From positions 1 through 23,102 of the forward strand of contig UQGS01000035.1 in the NCBI GenBank assembly GCA_900540685.1: a stretch of 23,102 nt of DNA. Direction: 5' to 3'. The position numbers were made by a program, and so were the translations under genes. Every line of letters begins with the position of its first letter. Position 1 is the first letter of the stretch. Of the stretch, positions 14,879 to 22,316 are shown piece by piece. The stretch is from an uncultured Catenibacterium sp. GTDB taxonomy: Bacteria; Bacillota_I; Bacilli_A; Erysipelotrichales; Coprobacillaceae. The notes beneath the pieces were generated by a model, which was given only the letters and a program-made list of their open reading frames with translations, was not told where the DNA came from and did no database searches.

Positions 14879-15351
14879 CCTAACACTTCCTTTCCATTTT
14901 CCTTGCAGTAATTAATATAGTTTCTAATACCTCTTAATTGTCCTTCATAACCAGAACAACGACAAAGGTTACCAGATAAGAATGCTCTGATTTCATCATC
15001 ACTTGGATCTTTATTTTCTTCTAGTAATGCGATTGTATTCATCATAAATCCAGGATTACAGAAACCACACTGTTCAGCCCCCTGATCAGCAATAAATTCA
15101 GCAAGTGGTCTTGCCTTTTCCTGTAAACCTTCTAAAGTAGTGATTTCATGACCTGCAGCTCTAGCTGCAAGAACACTACAAGAAAGAACTGGTTTGTTGT
15201 CTAATAATACTGTACATAATCCACAGTTACTAGTATCACAGCCTCTTTTAACACTGAGACAATGTTCACTTCTTACAAAATCAATAAGAAGAGTATCAGG
15301 TAAAATACTACGAGTAATTGTTTTCCCATTTAATGTAATTGTAATTTCCAT
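14875..15351 (-). CDS. Molybdenum hydroxylase [2Fe-2S] subunit
   Basis: A 158-aa electron-transfer subunit with both iron-sulfur clusters of the family. The plant-type ferredoxin cluster uses C38, C43, C46 and C58 (RGCDTSNCGLCTVLL…SCSV). The all-helical domain cluster uses C95, C98, C130 and C132 (EQCGFCNPG…GNLCRCSGY). All eight ligands are present and the length is typical. It passes electrons from the molybdenum centre to the FAD subunit. GGAGG lies about 10 bp before the ATG, one base after the stop of the FAD-subunit gene. Confidence 0.92.
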   Translation of the reverse strand: MEITITLNGKTITRSILPDTLLIDFVRSEHCLSVKRGCDTSNCGLCTVLLDNKPVLSCSVLAARAAGHEITTLEGLQEKARPLAEFIADQGAEQCGFCNPGFMMNTIALLEENKDPSDDEIRAFLSGNLCRCSGYEGQLRGIRNYINYCKENGKEVLG

Positions 15352-15352
15352 T

Positions 15353-16126
15353 CTACTGTGCCTCCAATTCCTTTAATGAACGTCTCATAAGAACCTTTAC
15401 AAGCTTCTGACGATATTCTGCACTACCTAAGTTATTACTTCCAAGTTTGATTTCAGAAGACACTTCTTCAATAAACGCTTCAATAGATTCATCATTTAAT
15501 TCCATCTGTTTCTCATAAGCAATGGCCTTTAAAGGACGACCACCAATAACAACAGAATAAGTATCATTCATATAACTTGCACAGCAAGTAAGAACAGGGA
15601 AATCAGTACTTACATTTCTTTGTGACTTATAACAAACCTTAATAGGTGTCTTCTTCACGATAACACGTACTAGAATATCAAGAGAAGGACGCATCCAAGC
15701 AAACTCTCTCATAGGTACAATACCACCGTTATATAATTCTACATAAGCATCTAAGCCCATAAACATAGATAATACATCAGAGAAACCATAACGACCAAAG
15801 ATAGACCCTCCTACAGTCGCACAGTTTCTAAACTGCACACCAATAATATGTTCCACACTATGCTTCATTGCATCATGTGTATAAGCATTTAATCCTGCAT
15901 GAGTTTCTAACTGACGTAATGTTACCATTGCGCCAATAGTAAACTGTTCATCATCTTCTTCAATAGTATCTAAATGAAGATCACATAAATCAATAGCCTT
16001 TTCTACTGATCTATTCATCATCTTCAACCATAACATACCACCTACAATAATGTTTTTTCTGTTCTGAACGAGTTCATAAGCTTCCTCAAGTGTTTGAGGT
16101 CTTACATATTCCTGAATATTTAACAT
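15353..16126 (-). CDS. Molybdenum hydroxylase FAD-binding subunit
   Basis: A 257-aa FAD-binding subunit of the CO-dehydrogenase medium/xanthine dehydrogenase type. The two FAD loops are NIIVGGMLWLKM (25-36), replacing the common AGGTDLL form, and IGVQFRNCATVGGSIFG (95-111). The C-terminal domain includes SVVIGGRPLKA. It is somewhat shorter than the usual 280-300 residues, and the first flavin loop is divergent, so FAD binding should not be taken for granted. AAAGGATAG precedes the ATG. It follows the lipoprotein gene by 15 bp. Order in the operon is FAD, iron-sulfur, molybdenum. Confidence 0.85.
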   Translation of the reverse strand: MLNIQEYVRPQTLEEAYELVQNRKNIIVGGMLWLKMMNRSVEKAIDLCDLHLDTIEEDDEQFTIGAMVTLRQLETHAGLNAYTHDAMKHSVEHIIGVQFRNCATVGGSIFGRYGFSDVLSMFMGLDAYVELYNGGIVPMREFAWMRPSLDILVRVIVKKTPIKVCYKSQRNVSTDFPVLTCCASYMNDTYSVVIGGRPLKAIAYEKQMELNDESIEAFIEEVSSEIKLGSNNLGSAEYRQKLVKVLMRRSLKELEAQ

Positions 16127-16141
16127 CTTTTTCTATCCTTT

Positions 16142-17134
16142 CTATTTTGTGATAAGTGATTCATCAAGACTAAAACCATAAAACTCTTTATAAAAATCTA
16201 TTACATCCTTTTTATAATTCTCATATGTATAATCATGAGGATGAAGTACATATGATAGCCAGAGTGATGCAAGAATATGAGAAGGAACAGGATCCAACCA
16301 TGATTCAACCACATCAGGCATAATATAAATCTTCTTGTTCTTCACTACATCAAGTGAAGGGAAGAATTCATAGTTATAAATAGAATCTTTTGAATAAGAA
16401 GCATTACGAGGCATGATCACCATATCTGGGTTTAAGGTTAATAATGTTTCTAACGCAATAGTAGGGTAGTCTACACCTTTAATACTAGAAGCAGCATTTT
16501 TCACATGTGCCATGTTGAGTATAGTACTTTGAAACATAGAAGGTGTCACTGGTCTATAGATAGACTCTTTTGAAGCAATATAAACATGCTTATTAGAAGT
16601 ACCTAAACTATTCATTTGACTCTTTTTAGTACTATAGTAGTTCTTTAACTTCTTCGCATTGTTTTGTTTACCACAAACTTTCGCAATAAGTGAAACCATG
16701 GCATCATACTTCTTTTCACTAGAAGGATCAACCACAATAACTTTTATATGTCTTTCTTCAAAATCCTCAATGAGATTCTCATTCTCTTTCATCATAAATA
16801 CTACATCAGGGGCAGTCTTTGCGATAAGACTCACATTACATCCTACCTGAGGTAGTTCTAATAAATCAGGATCAGTCTTTTGATAAATGCTTCTAGAAGA
16901 AGCATTCTTCTCTATACCAACTAACTGATCATTTACTCCTAATGCGAGGCATGTAGAAGTCGTTATATATGAAGTGCTCACTACACGTTTTACTTGGTCT
17001 TTAATTGTAATTTGACGTCCTAGCTGATCATTCACAATAATCGCATCAGACTCTTCTTCTTTATCTGAAGAACATCCAGGTAATAATGAGATGAGTAAAA
17101 ATAGACAAACAATTGAAATAATTCTTTTCTTCAA
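16142..17134 (-). CDS. BtuF/FecB-type substrate-binding lipoprotein, first gene of the molybdenum-hydroxylase operon
   Basis: A 330-aa surface lipoprotein. The signal peptide KKRIISIVCLFLLISLLPGC gives an acylated C21, followed by an acidic linker. The mature part is a helical-backbone (class III) binding protein: a start like ITIKDQVKRVVSTS, then KTAPDVVFMM, and a second lobe from about 180. Such proteins bind cobalamin, siderophores, haem or, in the MolA case, molybdate. The start is a TTG at 17134, because AAGGAG lies 7 bp upstream and it gives a normal signal peptide; a start at 17227 would add 31 residues through the promoter. No permease or ATPase gene adjoins it, so it is an orphan component. 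Its link to molybdenum supply is an inference from operon position. Confidence 0.75.
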   Translation of the reverse strand: MKKRIISIVCLFLLISLLPGCSSDKEEESDAIIVNDQLGRQITIKDQVKRVVSTSYITTSTCLALGVNDQLVGIEKNASSRSIYQKTDPDLLELPQVGCNVSLIAKTAPDVVFMMKENENLIEDFEERHIKVIVVDPSSEKKYDAMVSLIAKVCGKQNNAKKLKNYYSTKKSQMNSLGTSNKHVYIASKESIYRPVTPSMFQSTILNMAHVKNAASSIKGVDYPTIALETLLTLNPDMVIMPRNASYSKDSIYNYEFFPSLDVVKNKKIYIMPDVVESWLDPVPSHILASLWLSYVLHPHDYTYENYKKDVIDFYKEFYGFSLDESLITK

Positions 17135-17149
17135 AACAAATCTCCTTAC

Positions 17150-17185
17150 GATATAATTCAGTTTATTTTTCGAAAAAATTATATC
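17150..17185 (-). promoter_or_regulatory. Promoter of the molybdenum-hydroxylase operon with an overlapping inverted repeat
   Basis: A perfect TATAAT lies on the minus strand at 17183-17178, about 45 bp before the TTG start; no good -35 is visible. GATATAATT (17150-17158) and AATTATATC (17177-17185) form a perfect 9-bp inverted repeat that covers this -10 and the early leader. It could be an operator or a leader hairpin. Confidence 0.5.
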
Positions 17186-17230
17186 ATGAAAATGTGAATA
17201 ATAAACAACAAAAATATAGGATATCAAAAG

Positions 17231-17255
17231 AAAAAGCCTACATTGAGTAGGCTTT
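17231..17255 (-). terminator. Terminator after the DGNH-motif gene
   Basis: On the minus strand a 9-bp stem (17255-17247 with 17241-17233) with a 5-nt loop, followed by U. It overlaps the stop codon and separates this unit from the molybdenum-hydroxylase promoter. Confidence 0.85.
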
Positions 17256-17898
17256 AAAGACGAATTGTTTCTTGTAAGGGATATTGGTTAAGTAAGTATT
17301 GAGAATCAGCACTAATTATATGCATTTCATTCATGAAATGATGTAACAGATAGCTAAACATATTGCCATAACATTCCTTCTTTAACTTATGGAAAGGAAT
17401 ATACTTTAATTCAACTAAATCTTGTTCTCTTAATGACATCTCTAATTGATGGTTCCCATCAATAACTGTATAGTGTCCATTACTCATATAGGAATCAGTT
17501 ATGACAGGATAATATTTAATGCTTTTTACATTCTTTTGTGAACACTGGAATTGATTTAATAAGTAGATGTTCATATCAAAAGGAATAGGGTGATTGATTT
17601 GATTTCTATCTAGTTCTTCTTCAGTCATAGATTGAATAGAAGATGTCTGATACGCATCTGATTGAACAACATGATCAATATTAAAATAGACCTTATAACT
17701 TCCTACATGAGGAATAGAATAGTTCATTACATAATATTCAGCATCAGTTAAATCATCCATAGAAATAGAATTATACTGGTTTTCATCTAACATACTAAAG
17801 AGATCATACCATTTATTAATAAAATTCTGTTGATGTACAAGAGTAGTTAAACTTAAATGTTTTAAGTAATTAAGAAAATCAGTTTTACGTTGATTCAT
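17254..17898 (-). CDS. Uncharacterised protein with a ParB-like DGNH motif
   Basis: A 214-aa soluble protein that I do not recognise as a whole. Residues 130-168 (YPVITDSYMSNGHYTVIDGNHQLEMSL…) resemble the core of ParB/sulfiredoxin-like domains, where an IDGNHRL box forms the nucleotide-binding site; here it is DGNHQ (147-151). The N-terminal half (about 1-120) is rich in aromatic and polar residues with no known motif. ATG 17898 follows AAAGGTGAT, whose bases overlap the stop of the metallophosphoesterase gene, so the two genes form an operon. The motif suggests phosphate or nucleotide binding, possibly acting with the upstream phosphoesterase. The domain link is tentative. Confidence 0.6.
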   Translation of the reverse strand: MNQRKTDFLNYLKHLSLTTLVHQQNFINKWYDLFSMLDENQYNSISMDDLTDAEYYVMNYSIPHVGSYKVYFNIDHVVQSDAYQTSSIQSMTEEELDRNQINHPIPFDMNIYLLNQFQCSQKNVKSIKYYPVITDSYMSNGHYTVIDGNHQLEMSLREQDLVELKYIPFHKLKKECYGNMFSYLLHHFMNEMHIISADSQYLLNQYPLQETIRL

Positions 17899-17903
17899 AT
17901 ATA

Positions 17904-18614
17904 TCACCTTTCTAAGCAATAAATCGTATTAAAGAGAATAACATGTTTATAAATGGTTTGATCTATATGGAGATGTCCAGAAAACCATAGCTTATATGTC
18001 ACCTGTTGTTCTATATCATCCATGACTTCATCTATGTTTCTTAGATGAGGAAGGGTATAGTCATCCAGGTTACAAGGAATAGTACGTGTATGTAAAAGTT
18101 CTTTAATATAGAATGGACAATCATGCGTAATAATATAATCAACATGAAAGTTATATTGAAGTAAGTTATTCAATGCTTCATTCCATTCTTTAGTAGTAGG
18201 TAATTCCTGCTGCCACCATGAACGATGTTCTACACGTGTTTCTATATCACATGAATAGCCACCACCAAAAGTAAAGAATGTCTGTCCATCAATGGTATAG
18301 ATCTGTCCTCTCATTAAATGAATCACAGAATCTTTAATATAATGTACCTTTCCACCATGCCAATAAGACACAGGATAATCATCTAATAAATCAAAATTCT
18401 CATGATTTCCATCTACAAATAATGTAGTCCATGGCTGTGTATCTAACCAATCACGCCAGAACAAGTCTGGTAACATATCATCCCATACAGCTCCAAAATC
18501 ACCACATATAATGACATAATCTTCTTTTGTAAGTGTCTGTCCCTCAGGAAAATGATGAGGCTTTAATTTGGAAATATCAAAGGGACAATGTGTATCGCCA
18601 GTCATATAAATCAT
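17904..18614 (-). CDS. Calcineurin-like metallophosphoesterase
   Basis: A 236-aa cytosolic metal-dependent phosphoesterase. All signature blocks are present in order: GDTHC (D7, H9), CGDFG (D39), VDGNHE (N70, H71), ITHDCP, and GHLH near the C terminus. Together they bind the two-metal centre. The substrate of this subgroup is unknown. I prefer ATG 18614 to ATG 18620, because GAGAGG directly abuts the latter but is 6 bp from the former. A TATGAT -10 lies at 18647-18642 on the minus strand. It is the first gene of a two-gene operon with the DGNH-motif gene. Confidence 0.85.
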   Translation of the reverse strand: MIYMTGDTHCPFDISKLKPHHFPEGQTLTKEDYVIICGDFGAVWDDMLPDLFWRDWLDTQPWTTLFVDGNHENFDLLDDYPVSYWHGGKVHYIKDSVIHLMRGQIYTIDGQTFFTFGGGYSCDIETRVEHRSWWQQELPTTKEWNEALNNLLQYNFHVDYIITHDCPFYIKELLHTRTIPCNLDDYTLPHLRNIDEVMDDIEQQVTYKLWFSGHLHIDQTIYKHVILFNTIYCLER

Positions 18615-18690
18615 AGACATCCTCTCTTTTGTCTCTAGTCTATCATACCAACAAAAAGTTCTTCTTAAGTCTATGTAAAATTTAAGTAAA

Positions 18691-18715
18691 GAAAAAAAGC
18701 CTCGACTGAGGCTTT
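18691..18715 (-). terminator. Terminator of the polysaccharide deacetylase gene
   Basis: On the minus strand AAAGCCTC (18715-18708) pairs with GAGGCTTT (18703-18696) around a 4-nt loop, with U from the A tract 18692-18698. Confidence 0.88.
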
Positions 18716-20123
18716 AGTTTAATACTCTTTGATGAGGAGTAAAAGTTGTATCATCAATACCCTTGAATGTATAACCAAGGCTCTGATAATGTTCAATAAC
18801 TTTAGGTAATGCTTCTACAGTTGTATTCTTTGCAGCTGTATCATGGAATAAGATCATAATCTGATTATTACGAGATGCTGTTGCATTCGCAATAAGTCTT
18901 GCAGTAGGCACATTATTACCTGATGCATCTCCACTGCTGACATTCCAGTCATAATACTGATAACCTTTTTCCTGTACCATTCTAGTAAGATTACTCATGA
19001 TACCTACAGAATAATGTCTAGAAACTGTATTAGAACTTCCTCCAGGGAATCTAATATAACGAGGAGTAAATCCAATTAATCCCTTAACCATATTACCTAC
19101 TTTATTTAAATCATTAAAGTAAGCATCAGTAGAAGCATAAACAGTACGATAATCATGACAATAGGTATGAAGACCAATTGTATGACCTCTCTTATGTGAT
19201 TCCTGAATTAAGTAATTATACTTCTGACCATTACCAGTCACAAAGAATGTTGCTTTCGCATGATATCTATCAAGAATATCTAATACACGCTGAGTATTCT
19301 GAGAAGGTCCATCATCAAATGTAAGATAAACAACCTTTTCACCGGTAGGTGCTACTGCATTGGCAGGACGAGGATTATTGACTACTACAGTCTGAGTATA
19401 CTTTCTTTCATTACCAGACTTATCTTTAGTTGTATAGATGACTTTATATGTACCTGCTTTTCCAAAATCTACTTTACTGCTGTCTACAGTTACCTTAGGA
19501 TTCTTATCAAAATCATCTTCTACAGTAATGCCTTTCATGAAATCAATATTAGAACCTACAGTTGTATCATAATTCTGAAGACCTGCAAGTAATGGTGCTT
19601 TAGTATCCTTTACAGCCTTTACAGTGACTTCTTTTTCAGTCTTATTACCGCCTTCATCTTCTACAACAACAGTAACCTTCTGTGTACCTTCTTTATCAAA
19701 AGATACATCTTTCTTAAAGTAAGTCTTAGTCTTTGTTTCATCTTTAATATCAGTCACAAATTCACTTGCTTTCACTTTAGTACCTACTTCTACTGCTTTA
19801 TTGACTACTTTAAATGTAGGCTTCTTAGTATCTACAACTTCTACATTTAATACATAGTTCTTCTTGTTTAATGTATAAGTAATCTTATACTTACCAAGCT
19901 TTTTAACATTGACTTTAGAATTATCTACAGTCACATCACTCTTATTACCTCTTACTTTTTTAATAAAAGACATAGGATTGTAAGTACTGTTGATTTCAAT
20001 ATCCTGTGTACTTTCATTAAAGCTAACAGCTGGACGTGTCATGAAATAAATGCCTAGACCAAGCACTAAAACGACAACACAGCCTAATAGGGCATATACC
20101 CTCTTACTTAAATGTTTTTTCAT
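18714..20123 (-). CDS. Membrane-anchored polysaccharide deacetylase with Ig-like repeats
   Basis: A 469-aa extracytoplasmic enzyme. A basic N terminus and one helix (about 9-28) anchor it. Three beta-sandwich, bacterial Ig-like (DUF5011-type) units follow, at about 33-98, 99-171 and 172-249; the last two contain the typical D..GN turn (DEGGNKTEKEVTV, DKSGNERKYTQTV). The NodB catalytic domain spans about 262-460 with all five motifs: TFDDGPS (D270, D271), HTYCH (H319, H323), RFPGGSS, DWNVSSGD and ILFHD (H427). It probably removes N-acetyl groups from peptidoglycan or another wall polysaccharide, which in other Firmicutes gives lysozyme resistance. GAGGGAGA precedes the ATG. A TATAAT -10 lies at 20168-20163 on the minus strand. 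Confidence 0.9.
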   Translation of the reverse strand: MKKHLSKRVYALLGCVVVLVLGLGIYFMTRPAVSFNESTQDIEINSTYNPMSFIKKVRGNKSDVTVDNSKVNVKKLGKYKITYTLNKKNYVLNVEVVDTKKPTFKVVNKAVEVGTKVKASEFVTDIKDETKTKTYFKKDVSFDKEGTQKVTVVVEDEGGNKTEKEVTVKAVKDTKAPLLAGLQNYDTTVGSNIDFMKGITVEDDFDKNPKVTVDSSKVDFGKAGTYKVIYTTKDKSGNERKYTQTVVVNNPRPANAVAPTGEKVVYLTFDDGPSQNTQRVLDILDRYHAKATFFVTGNGQKYNYLIQESHKRGHTIGLHTYCHDYRTVYASTDAYFNDLNKVGNMVKGLIGFTPRYIRFPGGSSNTVSRHYSVGIMSNLTRMVQEKGYQYYDWNVSSGDASGNNVPTARLIANATASRNNQIMILFHDTAAKNTTVEALPKVIEHYQSLGYTFKGIDDTTFTPHQRVLN

Positions 20124-20162
20124 TTCTAGTCTCCCTCAACTTTATATCTTCAACAATTTCGT

Positions 20163-20168
20163 ATTATA
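20163..20168 (-). promoter_or_regulatory. Candidate -10 of the polysaccharide deacetylase gene
   Basis: TATAAT on the minus strand, 40 bp before the start codon, with no convincing -35 at 16-18 bp. Confidence 0.35.
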
Positions 20169-20238
20169 TATCTAATATGTGTAATTTGTGTGGAAATTAA
20201 GAAAGACTTAAGAACTTTTTTTATCTACAAAATATTTC

Positions 20239-20268
20239 TTTACTTTGTATGACCAAGTAGTATATACT
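20239..20268 (+). promoter_or_regulatory. padR operon promoter
   Basis: TTTACT (20239-20244), an 18-bp spacer and TATACT (20263-20268). The -10 sits in the gap between two operator copies, and the predicted start near 20275 gives a leader of only about 18 nt. Confidence 0.5.
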
Positions 20269-20284
20269 TTGTATTGCAAAGTAG
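20241..20284 (+). repeat. Tandem PadR operators
   Basis: Two 20-bp units, TACTTTGTATGACCAAGTAG (20241-20260) and TACTTTGTATTGCAAAGTAG (20265-20284), are separated by TATA, a 24-bp period. The second is a perfect dyad, TACTTTG-5-CAAAGTA; the first matches at 6 of 7 pairs. The second runs into the ribosome site, so binding would block both transcription and access to the start. They are best explained as self-regulatory sites of the adjacent PadR protein. Confidence 0.7.
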
Positions 20285-20292
20285 GTGACATA

Positions 20293-20613
20293 ATGGATAC
20301 ACAATTGATGAAAGGAATGTTGGAAGGATGTATTCTTTCTCTTATTAGTCATAAGGAAACATATGGTTATGAACTATTAGTTAAACTAGAGGAATATGGC
20401 TTTGAAAATGTAGGAGAAGGGACATTCTATCCGATATTAACACGTTTGTCTAAGAAAGGATATTTATCCTGTAGACGTGTGAAATCAGAAGCAGGACCTT
20501 ATAGAAAATACTATAAGATCACTGATGAAGGATTAGTCTATTTGGAAGAATTTAAACGTTCTTATTATAAGATAATAGGTATTGTAGAAAAGATTTTGGA
20601 GGATAAAGAATGA
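20293..20613 (+). CDS. PadR-family transcriptional regulator
   Basis: A 106-aa single-domain PadR repressor. The winged helix occupies about residues 1-85 with the family marks MKGMLEGCILSLI, ETYGYELLVKLEEYGF, GTFYPILTRLSKKGYL and GPYRKYYKITDEG. A C-terminal dimerisation helix ends it. ATG 20293 is used because TAGGTGA lies 5 bp upstream; an in-frame start at 20245 would lie within the operators and before the predicted transcription start. Its stop overlaps the next start by 4 bp (ATGA). PadR proteins in this arrangement usually repress their own operon; the inducing signal is unknown. Confidence 0.9.
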   Translation: MDTQLMKGMLEGCILSLISHKETYGYELLVKLEEYGFENVGEGTFYPILTRLSKKGYLSCRRVKSEAGPYRKYYKITDEGLVYLEEFKRSYYKIIGIVEKILEDKE

Positions 20614-21776
20614 TTGCACAATATAAAACATTAAGAAATCAGTTAAAAGGAGACTATCAGGCATTCTATGACAAAGCATATCAATATGCACAAGAGAGAC
20701 GTTATCCTGGATTCTATGCGAATGATATACTTATGAGCTTATTAGATTTATTAATCACAGCACAGATGAACCATAAAGAATTAGATACACTTATTAAGGA
20801 AGATCATGATACATTCATCAAGAACTATTTCCATGACCAAGGAAAGAAAACAACATGGATGAACAGCTTCTTTAGATACACTATCTTCTTGTGGAACTAT
20901 GTATTTTATTTGATTCTTAACCCAACATCTCATGCAGGAGGAAAGGTTGTAGAAGCAATGATTCTAGTCATTCTTATAGACCTTATTATGAAAAACAAAC
21001 GATATAATATTCTACTAGATTTTATTGTAGTGGCTCTTGTATTCATATTACCGTCTATTTCAGTTCCTTATATGATTCCTCTTGTTGTAAGTGTAGTTCT
21101 ACTTATTATTGGTACTCTCTATCAGTTGTATTATACATATACACATCAGAATACAATCAGCTACTATAGTGAAGAAGCACAATCACAATCGAATGATTAT
21201 GTGAATGATATACTTAAGAAACAGAATGAAGAATTCAATCGTAAAAGAGAAAAACATCATCTTCCACCTCTTACTCTAGAAGAGATGAAACTCTATAAGA
21301 AAAGAAGAAATCGTAAGATTGGATTAATCATTGATATCATTGTAGGAATACTCATCTTCTATCTTGCCTATAGAATAGGGGACTATAAAGAAAGTATGAC
21401 AATGTTGTCTTATTATCTTCCTGTTTATATTATATTCAGTACAAGATATCTCTCTTATCTTGTGAATCCAAAAGGGCAGTTGATTCATATATTAAATATT
21501 ATTGCAGTGATTAACCTTTATTTCTTTATTCAGGTATGTCATATCAATCATATAGTAATTACTGTATTATGCTTAATGATCATCATGATAGAAACAGGTG
21601 CTATGATGATGATTCCTGTCTTTAATAATATATCAGAATACTTTGATCAATTAATCAGTCTCTTTTCAGTTGGTTTCATACTTGTAGAAATGAAAGTAGA
21701 GTTCTGGCTTTCAGCCGTTATACTTATTGTATTGTTTGGAGCATTAGTTAAAAGCATAAAAAAACAGAAGATATAA
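20610..21776 (+). CDS. PadR-associated multi-pass membrane protein
   Basis: A 388-aa protein. A soluble helical N terminus (about 1-80; YANDILMSLLDLLITAQMNHKEL and EDHDTFIKNYF) looks like the HAAS/DUF1048-type domains often found in partners of PadR regulators. About ten hydrophobic segments follow (near 90-104, 113-127, 134-150, 154-172, 237-254, 265-280, 291-309, 312-330, 346-360 and 364-381). A charged cytosolic loop at about 185-235 is rich in Lys, Glu and Arg. I cannot name a transport or enzyme motif. Coupling to padR by the ATGA overlap suggests a regulated envelope or stress function. The domain assignment is tentative. Confidence 0.7.
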   Translation: MIAQYKTLRNQLKGDYQAFYDKAYQYAQERRYPGFYANDILMSLLDLLITAQMNHKELDTLIKEDHDTFIKNYFHDQGKKTTWMNSFFRYTIFLWNYVFYLILNPTSHAGGKVVEAMILVILIDLIMKNKRYNILLDFIVVALVFILPSISVPYMIPLVVSVVLLIIGTLYQLYYTYTHQNTISYYSEEAQSQSNDYVNDILKKQNEEFNRKREKHHLPPLTLEEMKLYKKRRNRKIGLIIDIIVGILIFYLAYRIGDYKESMTMLSYYLPVYIIFSTRYLSYLVNPKGQLIHILNIIAVINLYFFIQVCHINHIVITVLCLMIIMIETGAMMMIPVFNNISEYFDQLISLFSVGFILVEMKVEFWLSAVILIVLFGALVKSIKKQKI

Positions 21777-21782
21777 TCTTCT
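21758..21782 (-). terminator. Terminator of the small lipoprotein gene
   Basis: On the minus strand AGAAGAT (21782-21776) pairs with ATCTTCT (21772-21766) with a 3-nt loop, followed by G and seven U. It overlaps the ends of both convergent genes and may also slow plus-strand transcripts. Confidence 0.75.
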
Positions 21783-22155
21783 ATTTCTTGTAGAACACTA
21801 ATGTAGAGTTATTATACTTTAGATACAGTTTATTATTCTTGAAGTAATATTGAATCGTTTCAGTTGTCTTCATGGATTCCCATGAAGCAGGTGGATCAAA
21901 ATCATCAAGATGATCACATTGGAGAGTAAGCGTATCACCTTTCTTGATCATTTTTCCTCTTATGACAGGATTACCGGCTTCTGCATCATACATATTAAAA
22001 GATAAGTTTTTATCTATTTCTAATGTGAGATATGCAGTATAGATATCTTTATTTTCTAATGGAGATTTCTCACATTTCCATGTACCTTCTAATTGTGGTG
22101 CAGTGTGACAGGCACAAAGAATAAGAGAAAGAATAATCAAACATATCTTTTTCAT
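21781..22155 (-). CDS. Small lipoprotein with a lipocalin-like 'GTW' start
   Basis: A 124-aa secreted lipoprotein. The signal peptide MKKICLIILSLILCAC has a lipobox LCAC with acylated C16. The mature part begins LEGTWKCE and continues with alternating beta-strand-like stretches (YLTLEIDKNLSFNMYD, TLTLQCDHL, IQYYFKNNKLYLKYNNSTLVFYKK). It resembles small one-domain beta-barrel lipoproteins that start with a GTW motif. Function is unknown. ATG 22155 has AAAGGAG 9 bp upstream; an in-frame start at 22191 would put this ribosome site inside the coding region and spoil the signal peptide. It is divergent from the antitoxin RNA promoter. Confidence 0.75.
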   Translation of the reverse strand: MKKICLIILSLILCACHTAPQLEGTWKCEKSPLENKDIYTAYLTLEIDKNLSFNMYDAEAGNPVIRGKMIKKGDTLTLQCDHLDDFDPPASWESMKTTETIQYYFKNNKLYLKYNNSTLVFYKK

Positions 22156-22194
22156 AACACAGAACTCCTTTCTATAAGCCATAATTCGCATATA

Positions 22195-22223
22195 TTGACT
22201 TTGATTTGAGTATAAACTATAGT
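22195..22223 (+). promoter_or_regulatory. Promoter of the antitoxin RNA
   Basis: TTGACT (22195-22200), a 17-bp spacer and TATAGT (22218-22223), with one mismatch to consensus in each hexamer. No ribosome site or coding frame follows, which suits a non-coding RNA. The predicted start is near 22230. Confidence 0.75.
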
Positions 22224-22229
22224 AAAGAC

Positions 22230-22316
22230 GAAGAAGGATAGCCAGTAAGCGGTTATCCTTGGATTTTATACTACCTCAAACTTTTTTTCCAGGAAGGTGA
22301 GGTAGTTTTTTTTTTT
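22230..22316 (+). ncRNA. Antisense antitoxin RNA of a type I toxin-antitoxin system
   Basis: An RNA of roughly 85 nt bounded by the promoter at 22195-22223 and the terminator at 22270-22316. It has a 5' stem-loop, AAGGATAGCC (22234-22243) with GGTTATCCTT (22251-22260) and loop AGTAAGC, and a 3' terminator hairpin. Its 3' half is antisense to the last 12 codons and stop of the toxin gene (22271-22316). Its 5' stem strand AAGGATAGCC and the loop bases GTAAG can also pair with the toxin leader at 22473-22484. This two-ended complementarity is how RNA II silences fst of Enterococcus and, at the 3' end, how RatA acts on txpA. The RNA is predicted, not observed. Confidence 0.72.
22270..22316 (+). 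terminator. Terminator of the antitoxin RNA
   Basis: Stem ACTACCTCA (22270-22278) pairs perfectly with TGAGGTAGT (22298-22306) and is followed by 11 consecutive T. On the opposite strand the same bases encode the Lys-rich end of the toxin. Confidence 0.88.

Noticed and set aside
22234..22260. Hairpin AAGGATAGCC/GGTTATCCTT as a stand-alone plus-strand terminator or riboswitch
   Set aside because: No T tract follows on the plus strand, and it is too small for a riboswitch; it is better explained as the 5' stem-loop of the antitoxin RNA.
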